Origin: Hyphomicrobiales bacterium
GTDB lineage: Bacteria > Pseudomonadota > Alphaproteobacteria > Rhizobiales > Rhizobiaceae
DNA length: 64,000 nt
NCBI GenBank assembly: GCA_900468065.1
Contig: UBTA01000008.1
Coordinates: 22,770-86,769, forward strand
Direction: 5' to 3'
Below are positions 52,022-61,568 of this stretch, in pieces (position 1 is the first letter of the stretch; each line of letters begins with the position of its first letter). Below the pieces are notes generated by a model, which worked only from the letters and a program-made list of their open reading frames with translations, made no database searches and was not told the DNA's origin. A program made the position numbers and the translations under genes.

Positions 52022-53119
52022 ATGAGTGAAAAACGAAAACTCCGTCGGTCCCGATGGTGGCTGGTATCGGTCGCAGCCCTGGCCCTGACATCCTGCGAGG
52101 GTGACACAAAGCCCCCGGAAACGGCAAAAATGGCTGTCCGGACGCAGAGCGCCGAATTCGTCGATCACCGGCAGACCGTGACGCTGACCGGTGAGGTCGT
52201 CGCCCATGTCCAGACCAATCTTTCATTTCGCGTCAGCGGCCAGATAACGGAATGGCTGGCTGATGTCGGTTCGCATGTGACAGCCGGCGAGGTTTTGGCC
52301 CGCATCGATCCCAGCGAACAGAAGGCGGATGTCGAGGCCGCCGAGGCGGCAGTGCGGGCAGCGGAAGCGCAGGTCAGGCAGGCGTCCTCCGCCTTTGAGC
52401 GGCAGAAGTCTCTACTGGCGAAGAATTCCACCACGCAGGAAGCATTCGATCAGGCACAAACCGCTTTGCAGACAGCTCAGGGATCGCTCGATTCGTCCAA
52501 GGCGCTGCTCGGCACGTCGCGTGACGCGCTGTCCTATACGGAACTGAAGGCAGACGCCGATGGTATCGTCACCGTGCGCAACGCCGAGACGGGCCAAGTC
52601 GTTCAAGCCGCGCAAACCATGTTTTCGGTCGCACGCGATGGACCTCGCGATGCGATCTTCGATGTTTACGAATCGCTGCTTTTCGAAAAACCGGCCGAGC
52701 CCAAAATCCAGCTGGCGCTGGTCAGCGATCCCTCGGTCAAGACGGAGGGATCGATCAGCGAGGTCTCGCCGACGATCGATACGGCAACAGGAACCGTGCG
52801 CGTCAAGATCGCCATGGACACGACGCCCGATCGCATGACGCTCGGCGCGCCGGTCACTGGATTTGCCAGCTCCAAGCCGGCAAAGCTGATCATTTTGCCC
52901 TGGACGTCGCTCTCTTCGCTGGACGGACAGCCGGCTGTCTGGGTGGTGGACGGCAAGGACAGCACGGTCAGCCGCAAACCCGTCAAGGTGGCGTCTTACG
53001 AGACGGGCCGCGTGTTGATTTCCGAAGGGATTGCCAAGGGCGAGACTGTTGTGGTCGAGGGCGCCAAGATGTTGCGCCCCGGCCAGTCGGTCGATGTCAT
53101 CAAGGAGCAGGCGCAATGA
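52022..53119 (+). CDS. RND efflux periplasmic adaptor, lipoprotein (first of two)
   Basis: ATG 52022 gives 365 residues with a lipoprotein signal (VSVAALALTSCEGD). The lipoyl/barrel-sandwich halves (QTNLSFRVSGQITEWLADVG, then GIVTVRNAETGQVVQAAQ) flank a coiled-coil hairpin (about residues 100-160), and beta-barrel and membrane-proximal domains follow. It links the inner-membrane pump to an outer-membrane channel. It is first in a three-gene operon joined by ATGA overlaps. Confidence 0.92.
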   Translation: MSEKRKLRRSRWWLVSVAALALTSCEGDTKPPETAKMAVRTQSAEFVDHRQTVTLTGEVVAHVQTNLSFRVSGQITEWLADVGSHVTAGEVLARIDPSEQKADVEAAEAAVRAAEAQVRQASSAFERQKSLLAKNSTTQEAFDQAQTALQTAQGSLDSSKALLGTSRDALSYTELKADADGIVTVRNAETGQVVQAAQTMFSVARDGPRDAIFDVYESLLFEKPAEPKIQLALVSDPSVKTEGSISEVSPTIDTATGTVRVKIAMDTTPDRMTLGAPVTGFASSKPAKLIILPWTSLSSLDGQPAVWVVDGKDSTVSRKPVKVASYETGRVLISEGIAKGETVVVEGAKMLRPGQSVDVIKEQAQ

Positions 53120-54195
53120 ACCGGATTTCGCTGGGACTGCTCTCTGCACCGATCATGCTTCTGATCCTTGCGGGTTGCCAGAAAGAGGAAGAGAAGGGCG
53201 AACCGGTCATCCGTCCGGTGCTGTCGCAAATCGTGGTTCCCCAGCGCCTGCCCGCGCCCAGTTTCGCCGGTACGGTGCAGCCGAAGGTCCAGACCAATTT
53301 TGGCCCGCGAGTGACAGGCCTGCTAGTCGCTCGCGATGTCGATACAGGTGATACGGTGACGCGGGGCCAGCTTCTGGCGGCACTCGATCCGACGTCGCTG
53401 GAACTGGCCGTCGGATCGGCCCGGGCTGACTTGGCGAATGCGGAGGCGACGCTTGCCAATACGGTCTCGGTCGAACGGCGCACCAAAGCGTTGTTCAAGA
53501 TCGGCACCGAAACGCAGGCGTCTGTGGAAAGTACCGAACAGGCGAGCGCTGCGGCAGAAGCGTCGGTCGTCCAGTCGCGCGCTGCCCTGTCAAAGGCCGA
53601 AGAGCAGCTTTCCTATGCGCAAGTCAAAGCAGTATTCGACGGTGTGGTCACCCAGACCGGGGCAGAGGTGGGCCAAGTTGTCGCCGCCGGTGCCACGGTG
53701 GTGACCGTTGCCCGGCCGGATGCCAGGGATGCGGTGGTGGACGTTCCGGATGGAAATGCGCTTTTGCCGGTGGGGACGCCCTTTCTGGTTTCCCTGCAGA
53801 TCGACCCGGGGATAACGGTCAGCGGTATTGTCCGTGAGGTCGCACCGGCAGCGGATCCGGCAACGCGAACGCGCCGCGTCAAGATCGCGCTTGAAAATCC
53901 ACCGGCTGCCTTCCGGCTCGGAACCACGATTACCGCCACCCTCAAGGAAGCCATTGTTGAGCAGCTGGTGCTGCCGGCGACCGCTATCCTTGTGCGTGAC
54001 GGCAAATCCTATGTCTGGGTGGTCGATGAGGGGGGCGGGACGGTCAAGACCCGCGAAGTGGTCACCGGACCGCCGGCCGGCAACGGGATTGTCATTACGT
54101 CCGGCATTGATGCCGGCATACGTGTCGTGACGGCCGGTGTGCACAGCTTGGAGGACGGCCAGAAGATCAAGATCGAAGACGAGGCGCAGTCATGA
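53116..54195 (+). CDS. RND efflux periplasmic adaptor, lipoprotein (second of two)
   Basis: The 359-residue adaptor has a lipobox (LILAGCQKE) and the same lipoyl (QTNFGPRVTGLLVARDVDTG, VFDGVVTQTGAEVGQVV) and coiled-coil layout. It overlaps both neighbours by four bases. Two non-identical adaptors with one pump are the arrangement of TriABC in Pseudomonas aeruginosa, where both adaptors are needed for function. Confidence 0.92.
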   Translation: MNRISLGLLSAPIMLLILAGCQKEEEKGEPVIRPVLSQIVVPQRLPAPSFAGTVQPKVQTNFGPRVTGLLVARDVDTGDTVTRGQLLAALDPTSLELAVGSARADLANAEATLANTVSVERRTKALFKIGTETQASVESTEQASAAAEASVVQSRAALSKAEEQLSYAQVKAVFDGVVTQTGAEVGQVVAAGATVVTVARPDARDAVVDVPDGNALLPVGTPFLVSLQIDPGITVSGIVREVAPAADPATRTRRVKIALENPPAAFRLGTTITATLKEAIVEQLVLPATAILVRDGKSYVWVVDEGGGTVKTREVVTGPPAGNGIVITSGIDAGIRVVTAGVHSLEDGQKIKIEDEAQS

Positions 54196-57100
54196 AGAAA
54201 TTCAACCTGTCCGACTGGGCGCTCGATCATGCATCGATGGTCTGGTATTTCATGATCGTCTTCGGCCTGCTCGGTTTCTTCTCTTACCTCAGCCTCGGCC
54301 GGGAGGAAGATCCGTCCTTTACCATCAAGACCATGACGATCTCGGCGCAATGGCCGGGCGCCTCGGTCGAGGAAACCACCCGCCAGGTGACGGAGCGGAT
54401 CGAGCGCAAGCTCGAGGAACTGGAATCGCTCGACTACACGCGCAGCATCACCACGCCGGGCCAGACACTCGTCTTCGTCAACCTGAAAGATACGACGAAG
54501 GCACGGGATGTCGCGTCGATCTGGGTGACGGTGCGCAACATGATCGGCGATATCAGAGGTCAATTCCCGTCCGGCGTTGTCGGGCCGTCCTTTAACGACC
54601 GCTTCGGCGATGTGTTCGGCAATATCTATGCGTTTACCGCCGATGGGCTGACCCAGCGGCAATTGCGTGACTATGTCGAAACCGCACGGCGCGAAATCCT
54701 GACGGTTCCGAATGTCGGCAAGGTCGATATTGTCGGCGCGCAGGACGAGGTGATCTATCTCGAATTCTCGACGCGCCAGCTGGCCGCGCTCGGCATCAAC
54801 CAGAACGATGTGGTTGCCACGCTCCAGGCCCAGAACGCGATCGCACCCTCCGGCGTCGTGCAGGCAGAGGGCGAGCGGATCAGCGTTCGCGTCAACGGCC
54901 AGTTTTCGTCCGAAGACAGCCTGCGGGCCGTCAATCTGCAGGTCAACAACCGCTTCTTCCGCCTCACCGATATCGCCACCGTTACCCGCGGCTATACCGA
55001 TCCGCCGACGGCATTGTTCCGGTTTAACGGCCAGGCAGCAATCGGCTTGGCCATCGGCATGAAGCAGGGCGCCAATCTTCTGGAATTCGGTGATCATGTC
55101 GAGAAAAAGATCGGCCAGGTGGAGGCGGAGCTGCCGGTTGGCGTTGGCGTTCATTTGGTCTCCGATCAGCCGCTGATCGTCGAGGAGGCGGTTTCCGGCT
55201 TTACCCGTGGCCTGGCAGAGGCCGTCATCATCGTCCTTCTCGTCAGCTTCGTCAGCCTCGGCGTGCGGGCGGGGCTTGTGGTTGCCCTGTCGATACCGCT
55301 GACGCTGGCCATCACCTTCGTCGTCATGTCCTATTTCGGCATATCGCTGCAGCGAATTTCGCTGGGGGCACTGATTATCGCGCTGGGACTTCTCGTCGAT
55401 GACGCGATGATCGCTGTGGAGATGATGGTGGCGCGGCTGGAGGCTGGCGATTCGCTGCGCAAGGCGGCAACCTATGTCTATACGTCCACGGCGTTTCCGA
55501 TGCTGACGGGTACACTCGTCACCGTCGCCAGCTTCATTCCCGTCGGCCTCAACAACAGCGCCGCTGGCGAATTCACCTTCACGCTCTTTGTCGTCATCGC
55601 CGTCTCGCTGGTGGTCTCCTGGATCGTCGCGGTGGTGTTTGCGCCGCTGCTCGGCGTGACCATCCTGCCGAAAACCATGAAGCAGCATCATGATCAAAAG
55701 GGCCGGGTTGCGCGGGTGTTTTCCCGCGTGCTTGGCTGGTGCATGCGCTGGAAATGGACGACGATCGCTTTGACGGTGGTGGTCTTTGCCATCTCGCTGT
55801 TCGGCATGACCCGGGTTCAGCAACAGTTCTTTCCGTCGTCGGACCGCCTCGAGCTGATCGTGGACTGGTCGCTGCCGCAGAACGCCTCGATTACCGACAC
55901 CAATGCGCAGATGGCGAAGTTCGAGCAGGACAAGCTTGTCGGCAATCCCGATGTCGAGCGCTGGTCCACCTATGTCGGACAGGGGGCCGTGCGCTTCGTT
56001 CTCTCCTTCGATGTCCAGCCGCCGGATACGTCGTTCGGCCAGACGATCATCGTCACCAAGAGCCTGGCAGTGCGCGACAGGCTGCGGGCCGACCTGCAGA
56101 AATATCTGAAGGAAACCTTTGTCGGCACGGATGCCTATGTGAAGCTGCTCGACATCGGTCCGCCGGTCGGTCGGCCGGTGCAGTACCGCGTGAGCGGACC
56201 GGATATCGGCAAGGTGCGCGAGCATGCGCTGGAATTCGGCAGTGTTCTCGGCCGCAACCCGCTGCTTGGCGATGTGGTCTATGACTGGAACGAACCGGCG
56301 CGCGTGATCAAGGTTGATGTCTTGCAGGACAAGGCCCGCCAGTTGGGCGTCACCTCGCAGGATATCGCCTCGGCACTCAACGGTATCGTCGGTGGAACGA
56401 CCGTGACGCAGGTTCGCGACGATATTTACCTGATCAATGTCGTTGCCCGCGCCAAGGCGTCCGAGCGGCAGTCGATCGAGCTGTTGCGCGACTTGCAGCT
56501 GCCGGGGACCAATGGCAATTCCGTGCCGCTCGCCGCCGTCGCAAGCTTCCGCTACGAGATGGAACAGCCGGTCGTCTGGCGCCGGTCGCGCTTGCCGACG
56601 CTGACCGTCAAGGCCGGCATTCGCGACGCGACGCAGCCGGCGACGATTGTCGCGCAGCTGTCCAAGGACGTAAACGCTTTTGCGGAAAAACTGCCGCCCG
56701 GATACAAGATCGATGTCGGCGGCAGCGTCGAGGAGAGCGGCAAGAGCCAGGCACCGATCGCCGCCGTCGTGCCGCTGATGCTGTTCGTGATGGCAACGAT
56801 CCTGATGATCCAGCTGCAGAGTTTTTCGCGGCTGTTCCTCGTCTTTGCTGTCGCTCCACTGGCGCTGATCGGGGTGGTGGCGGCATTGCTCTTCAGCAAT
56901 TCGCCGATGGGCTTCGTCGCCATTCTCGGCATTCTGGCACTGATCGGCATTCTCATACGAAACTCGGTGATCCTGGTGGTGCAGATCGAACATCTGCGCA
57001 CTGAGGGCGTGGCGCCCTGGCAGGCTGTGCAGGAGGCGACGGAGCACCGGATGCGGCCGATCATGCTGACGGCTGCTGCCGCCAGCCTGGCGCTGATCCC

Positions 57101-57296
57101 GATCGCCCGGGAAATCTTCTGGGGGCCGATGGCCTATGCGATGATGGGCGGCATCATCGTCGGTACCGTATTGACCCTGCTCTTCCTGCCGGCGCTCTAC
57201 CTCGCCTGGTTCCACATCAAGCCGCCGGAAACGACGGACGAGGTGACGCTGGAAGGATCGGCGGTCACGACCACGGATGACGCCGTGCCGGTCTGA
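54192..57296 (+). CDS. RND efflux pump inner-membrane transporter (TriC/AcrB superfamily)
   Basis: The 1034-residue protein has 12 membrane helices in two repeats with large periplasmic loops after helices 1 and 7. The proton-relay motif LGLLVDDAMIAVEMM is near residue 400, and the C-terminal half ends with the usual GGxxxGT segment (MMGGIIVGTVLTLLFLP). It exports drugs or biocides using the proton gradient. No outer-membrane factor gene follows, so a TolC-type channel must come from elsewhere. The gene order adaptor-adaptor-pump matches TriABC. Confidence 0.93.
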   Translation: MKKFNLSDWALDHASMVWYFMIVFGLLGFFSYLSLGREEDPSFTIKTMTISAQWPGASVEETTRQVTERIERKLEELESLDYTRSITTPGQTLVFVNLKDTTKARDVASIWVTVRNMIGDIRGQFPSGVVGPSFNDRFGDVFGNIYAFTADGLTQRQLRDYVETARREILTVPNVGKVDIVGAQDEVIYLEFSTRQLAALGINQNDVVATLQAQNAIAPSGVVQAEGERISVRVNGQFSSEDSLRAVNLQVNNRFFRLTDIATVTRGYTDPPTALFRFNGQAAIGLAIGMKQGANLLEFGDHVEKKIGQVEAELPVGVGVHLVSDQPLIVEEAVSGFTRGLAEAVIIVLLVSFVSLGVRAGLVVALSIPLTLAITFVVMSYFGISLQRISLGALIIALGLLVDDAMIAVEMMVARLEAGDSLRKAATYVYTSTAFPMLTGTLVTVASFIPVGLNNSAAGEFTFTLFVVIAVSLVVSWIVAVVFAPLLGVTILPKTMKQHHDQKGRVARVFSRVLGWCMRWKWTTIALTVVVFAISLFGMTRVQQQFFPSSDRLELIVDWSLPQNASITDTNAQMAKFEQDKLVGNPDVERWSTYVGQGAVRFVLSFDVQPPDTSFGQTIIVTKSLAVRDRLRADLQKYLKETFVGTDAYVKLLDIGPPVGRPVQYRVSGPDIGKVREHALEFGSVLGRNPLLGDVVYDWNEPARVIKVDVLQDKARQLGVTSQDIASALNGIVGGTTVTQVRDDIYLINVVARAKASERQSIELLRDLQLPGTNGNSVPLAAVASFRYEMEQPVVWRRSRLPTLTVKAGIRDATQPATIVAQLSKDVNAFAEKLPPGYKIDVGGSVEESGKSQAPIAAVVPLMLFVMATILMIQLQSFSRLFLVFAVAPLALIGVVAALLFSNSPMGFVAILGILALIGILIRNSVILVVQIEHLRTEGVAPWQAVQEATEHRMRPIMLTAAAASLALIPIAREIFWGPMAYAMMGGIIVGTVLTLLFLPALYLAWFHIKPPETTDEVTLEGSAVTTTDDAVPV

Positions 57297-57316
57297 GACG
57301 GCGTTCGACTTCGCCA

Positions 57317-58348
57317 TCACAGCATCACCACCGTCAGCTCCGTCTTGTCATAGGCGAAGTCGAGGGGGGTGCTTCCGGTGTGTTCCAGCACCAGCCAGTC
57401 GCCGGCGTTGAGGATCGCCATGCCGATGGCGCAATTGCCGTAGGATGTGGAGGCCGCGTCGTTGTCGTTGACGCTGGCAACGACCGTCGTGCCGTTGACC
57501 TTGACGGTGACGGAAAAGGCGCCCGTAGGATTTGCTTCGACGCCAAGGCAGATGAGATAGGGGCCTGCGACTGGCACGATCAGGCGGCTGCCACCACCGG
57601 CCACGGCAGTGCCCAGCGCGAAGCCGCCCTGATTGATGCCCAAGATGGAAAAGCCGGTTTGCGAGCCGGAGGCCGGTGTGACTACACCACCGCCGCGCGT
57701 GGCGCGCGCCAATGGCCGCTGCGGCATGTGGACCTGCCCCTGTCCGGTGATACTCAGCGCCGATTTCCACGTGGATCCGTCGGCACTGACCTTGATGGCA
57801 AATTCATCCGATCCGGTGAGCCCCATTTCGGCACGGCCGGACCAGCCTGTCTGGAACAGCAGGCTTGCCGTGTCGGCCGCCGCCGCTTTGTTGACTTTGA
57901 TCTGATGTCCGTTGCCATTATGGGTCAGCAAGGTGGCAGCTGCGGCGACAGCGAGCCGGTTGGTACTGTCGGCGGTGGTATTGATACCCAGAGACGCCGG
58001 CGTGCCGATCGCGTCGAAGGTTGCCCAGTCGCTGCCGTTGTGAATTTTCAATTTGTCTTCAGCCGTAAACCAGCCGTGCCAGCCTTCCCTTGGCGTGATG
58101 AAGATCCAGTCGCCATCCTGGCGGAAGGCGAGCTTGCCGCTTTTTCCGGTCCAGGCTGCGACCGGGGACGCCGCAATGTTGAAACACGTGCCTTCCTGCG
58201 GATCGGATGGCGGGGTTGAGAGCGAGGCGATGATCGTCAACTGGGTCAGTGCGTCAAGCCGCTGCAGGGCTTCATTGTGGGTGACGTGCTTCTGTGCCTG
58301 TGACGGCAGGATGTAGGGCAGTTCCAGGTTGACGGTTGTTTCGCTCAC
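57317..58348 (-). CDS. DUF2793 protein, phage/GTA fibre-like with a jelly-roll-like tip
   Basis: The 343-residue product starts with the DUF2793 signature (ELPYILPSQAQKHVTHNEAL) and continues with WTGKSGKLAFRQDGDWIFIT and GWHGWFTAEDKL. Repeat-like beta segments follow, then a C-terminal domain with a C1q/TNF-like pattern (VAGPYLICLGVEANPTG, GMAILNAGDWLVLEHTG). DUF2793 proteins are found in phages and, as I recall, among RcGTA accessory fibre/spike genes located away from the main cluster. It converges on the RND pump gene. A role as receptor-binding fibre of the particle encoded at 26.6-41.1 kb is an inference. Confidence 0.75.
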   Translation of the reverse strand: MSETTVNLELPYILPSQAQKHVTHNEALQRLDALTQLTIIASLSTPPSDPQEGTCFNIAASPVAAWTGKSGKLAFRQDGDWIFITPREGWHGWFTAEDKLKIHNGSDWATFDAIGTPASLGINTTADSTNRLAVAAAATLLTHNGNGHQIKVNKAAAADTASLLFQTGWSGRAEMGLTGSDEFAIKVSADGSTWKSALSITGQGQVHMPQRPLARATRGGGVVTPASGSQTGFSILGINQGGFALGTAVAGGGSRLIVPVAGPYLICLGVEANPTGAFSVTVKVNGTTVVASVNDNDAASTSYGNCAIGMAILNAGDWLVLEHTGSTPLDFAYDKTELTVVML

Positions 58349-58494
58349 CGGGTTCGTTCTCCTTTGCGGGTGAGGAGAAGGGTAGCCGCTGATGGAGCAT
58401 AGGGGACGCGGAGGCTGTCGTGCCGTTGTTTTAAAAGGGAAATCGATGCGGTTGATGCCCGTTTATTCCCGAGCACCCACAAGATCGCACCCGG

Positions 58495-60426
58495 TCATGC
58501 CCTGGATCGGAACGCTCCCGTCCGCGGCGGCAGCGCCGGGACGTCAAAATGATCCGGGTGCTTTCCGCGCTTGGCACGGTCGGCCATCATTTCGTAGGCG
58601 GTTTCGAGATGACGGCAGAAACGCTCGGAATCGAACAGCGGGGCCCGGAAACGATTGCCATCGAGGGTCTGCCGGGTTGCTGCAAGGCGTTGCGGATCGG
58701 TGGCAAGCTGCACCGCGAGTGCCACGAAATCGTCGTCGTTCTCGGCTGTCAGCTCCCTAATGCCTGCTGCGTGCAGCAAGCTTTCGGAAACCCGCGATGC
58801 GAAGTTGCGGCCTTTGATCGTGACGACCGGCAGTCCCGCCCACAGCTTGTCCGAGGTGGTCGTATGGCCGTTGCAGGGGAAGGTGTCGAGTGCCAGATCG
58901 GCGGCCTGAAGCCTTGCGATATGGTCGGTGTAGGCCGCGGCGGCCGTAAAGACCAGTCTGTCTGGGGTGACACCCAGACGTTCGAAACGGCGGGAGATGT
59001 TGGTCTGCATGGACTGGCTTGTGCACATCAGCCACAATACGGAGTTTGGTGTCTGGACGAGAATGCGCGCCCACAAAGCAACCGTCCTGCGGCTGATCTT
59101 TGCGGCCGCATTGAAGGACGCAAAGACGAAAGCCTTTTCCGGAAGGCCCAGATCGGCTCGTTTCGCTGGCAAGGGAAGGGCGCGTGTTTGGGGATCGTTG
59201 GGCTGATAGCTTTCCGGCAGGCGGCAGAATTTCTCACGATAGAATGGCTTGGAACTGTCCGGTGTCACGATGGTATCGCCGATCACATAGTCGAGATCGA
59301 TATCGGCGACGCTGCCGGGGAAGCCCAGCCATGTCGCCTGGACGGGTGCTGCGCCGTGATTGAGGATCGTCACGCGGGAATGGGCGGTGTGTCCTTTCAG
59401 ATCGATGAGGATATCGATGTTACGCTCGCGGATCTTGGCAGCGGCTTGTCCATCCGTCAGGCCATTGAGATCAACAATCCGGCCCCACTGCTGCCGGGCT
59501 GCTTTTGTCGCAGGAGTTGCCGTCAGCCTCGGCGGCGTATGGCAAAAGAGGGTGATATCGAAGCGCTCCGGATCGTGCTTTTTCAGGACGTCGCCGACCA
59601 GGCGCATGGTCGCATGCGCGTCGAAGAAATCAGCCGAGAGATAGCCGATCCTGATCTTTTCGCCCCAGGCATGCTTTCTGGCGCGGCGTTGCGCAGTCAC
59701 GGCCGGGCTGAGGGCTCCAATTGTTTCGGAGTTGCGCGCGAGCCGGTTGACGGCTTCGTTGTCGCACCAGTGGATGATGTCGTGCGGTGTCTCCTGCGCC
59801 ACACATTCGGACCGGCCTTGCCATTTGGCCGGCGTGATCAGGCTGTCCTCCTCGTCGAGGACATCATAATCGCAAAATTCGCGGGCGAGGCTCACCACCG
59901 CGTTGCGATAAACCATGTTCTTCGGGTGTAGCTTGCGGAGCTTGCGCAACAGGATCAGCGAGCGGACATCCCAGCGGTTGGCACCGACGAGCTCAAGCGC
60001 CAATTCCAGATGCTCGGACGTGTCGCTGGCGATCAGCTGGTATTTCAGTTTTTCGACTACAGCGGTGTCGCCGGACCGCTGCAGCAGTTTGATCAGTAGA
60101 AAAAGGTTGTCCGGGTCTTCCGGCTGGATCTGGTGGGCACGCATGCTGCAGATCAGCGCGTCGTCATCGCGGCCATTGTCAGCGTAGAGCCGCGCCGCGC
60201 GGCAAAAATGGGAAAAGGCATCGGCACTGCCCAGCCCGGCTGCATGCTGGAAGAACTCGGCTGCTTCGGCGCCCATGCCCAGCTTTGCCAGCGTTTGCCC
60301 AAGCAGGCAGATGACCGCCTCGTCGGCGCCGCCTTCAGCCGTCAGGAGGTGGTTGAGATGGGTGAGAGCAAGATTGTAATCGCCGCCGGCATATGCCGCG
60401 CGCGCCTGAACCAGATTACCGCTCAT
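58495..60426 (-). CDS. TPR-containing GT41 glycosyltransferase (O-GlcNAc transferase-like)
   Basis: ATG 60426 gives 643 residues. TPR-like helical repeats fill the first half (about residues 1-210). The GT41/SPINDLY catalytic region follows, with RIGYLSADFFDAHATMRLVG near 255, LKGHTAHSRVTILNHGAAPV near 345, and the nucleotide-sugar loop LDTFPCNGHTTTSDKLWAGL near 540. The family transfers a sugar to Ser/Thr or builds surface glycans in bacteria. It lies between the DUF2793 fibre-like gene and cysQ on the same strand. Its acceptor is unknown. Confidence 0.88.
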   Translation of the reverse strand: MSGNLVQARAAYAGGDYNLALTHLNHLLTAEGGADEAVICLLGQTLAKLGMGAEAAEFFQHAAGLGSADAFSHFCRAARLYADNGRDDDALICSMRAHQIQPEDPDNLFLLIKLLQRSGDTAVVEKLKYQLIASDTSEHLELALELVGANRWDVRSLILLRKLRKLHPKNMVYRNAVVSLAREFCDYDVLDEEDSLITPAKWQGRSECVAQETPHDIIHWCDNEAVNRLARNSETIGALSPAVTAQRRARKHAWGEKIRIGYLSADFFDAHATMRLVGDVLKKHDPERFDITLFCHTPPRLTATPATKAARQQWGRIVDLNGLTDGQAAAKIRERNIDILIDLKGHTAHSRVTILNHGAAPVQATWLGFPGSVADIDLDYVIGDTIVTPDSSKPFYREKFCRLPESYQPNDPQTRALPLPAKRADLGLPEKAFVFASFNAAAKISRRTVALWARILVQTPNSVLWLMCTSQSMQTNISRRFERLGVTPDRLVFTAAAAYTDHIARLQAADLALDTFPCNGHTTTSDKLWAGLPVVTIKGRNFASRVSESLLHAAGIRELTAENDDDFVALAVQLATDPQRLAATRQTLDGNRFRAPLFDSERFCRHLETAYEMMADRAKRGKHPDHFDVPALPPRTGAFRSRA

Positions 60427-60491
60427 AAGGACCCCGTTGAACACCGTTGTGGCCGGGATGCTATCAGCCAAAACCGGAGCGGGGCTGACGG

Positions 60492-61268
60492 TCAGTCCTT
60501 GCCGCGCGATACGAAGAAAGGGTTGGCGAAATCAACGTCGGATTTCTGATTGCGTTTGCCATAGGCGAGCGGATTGCCATCCATGGTCAAGGTCTCGCCG
60601 CCTGCTGCGCGCAGAACGGCGTCACCTGCTGCGGTATCCCATTCCATTGTCCTGCTCAGACGCGGATAGATATCGGCAAGCCCTTCGGCGAGAAGACAGA
60701 ATTTTAGCGACGAGCCGATGGATTCGTAATCGGTGATGCCGTGTTCGGCGAGATAGGTCATGGTTTCCTGGCTGTTGTGCGAGCGGCTCGCCAGCGCCAC
60801 CAGCCGGTCGCCCCGGCTGCGGCAGCCGATAATGGTCGGCGGACCGATATCGCGCTGGCCTGAAACCACGGATTTTTTCGCCTTGTTGCGGGTGGCGGCA
60901 TAAAGAATGCCGATTGCCGGTGCATAGACGACGCCGACGACCGGCTCTCCTCTTTCGATCAGCGCGATATTGACGGTGAAGTCGTCATTGCGGCTGACGA
61001 ATTCCTTGGTGCCGTCGAGCGGATCGACGAGGAAGAAAGACTTTCCCTCGATATCGGGGATTTGGCCGGCTGCGACGGCTTCTTCGGCCACGACAGGGAT
61101 CTCGGGAAATGCGGATGCCAGAATGTCGAGGATGATCTTTTCGGCGCTTTCGTCGGCATCGGTGACGGGGGAGCAGTCGGCCTTGTAGCTGACTTCCGGT
61201 CCGGCATGATAGATGTCGAGGATCGCTTTCCCCGCAGCCACCGCCGCTGCTTCCAGAATGTCGAGCAT
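60492..61268 (-). CDS. cysQ: 3'(2'),5'-bisphosphate nucleotidase
   Basis: ATG 61268, behind GGGAAGCACAG, gives 258 residues. The inositol monophosphatase-fold motifs are SPVTDADESAEKIIL, EEAVAAG, the metal site VDPLDGTKEF, and WDTAAGDAVLRAAGG near the C-terminus. CysQ removes the 3'-phosphate from PAP formed during sulfate assimilation. A longer frame to 61304 or 61340 would add residues of poor quality. It stands alone on the minus strand. Confidence 0.9.
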   Translation of the reverse strand: MLDILEAAAVAAGKAILDIYHAGPEVSYKADCSPVTDADESAEKIILDILASAFPEIPVVAEEAVAAGQIPDIEGKSFFLVDPLDGTKEFVSRNDDFTVNIALIERGEPVVGVVYAPAIGILYAATRNKAKKSVVSGQRDIGPPTIIGCRSRGDRLVALASRSHNSQETMTYLAEHGITDYESIGSSLKFCLLAEGLADIYPRLSRTMEWDTAAGDAVLRAAGGETLTMDGNPLAYGKRNQKSDVDFANPFFVSRGKD

Positions 61269-61568
61269 CTGTGCTTCCCGTGCCTTCCTGCCGTCCACGG
61301 CCATGGTCACCAAAATCCCGCAGACGTTGAATTCCAACATCCGGATCAGGGATTATACATCCACATTCCTTAGCGGTCTTTTCAAGATTCGCGCATGAAA
61401 TTTTCTCGACTGTGCTGCTTTTGGCACTGTGTCACGGGTTCAGTTCGGATAGAGCTGCGACAGCACGGCGCAGCGCATTCGCCTGGTCTTCGCCCGGGGC
61501 CGTCTTTGCGCTGGTCCCGGCATATGCAAATGTGCGTTGCAACATGGTTAGGGTGAGTTGGGACTGGC

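Noticed and set aside
54009..57320. A 1103-residue minus-strand frame opposite the RND pump gene
   Set aside because: It is the antisense shadow of the pump gene, with a His/Arg/Asp-rich composition typical of reversed GC-rich coding DNA.
61269..61568. A gene between cysQ and soxB
   Set aside because: About 300 bases with short frames of poor composition on both strands; it is most likely the divergent promoter region.
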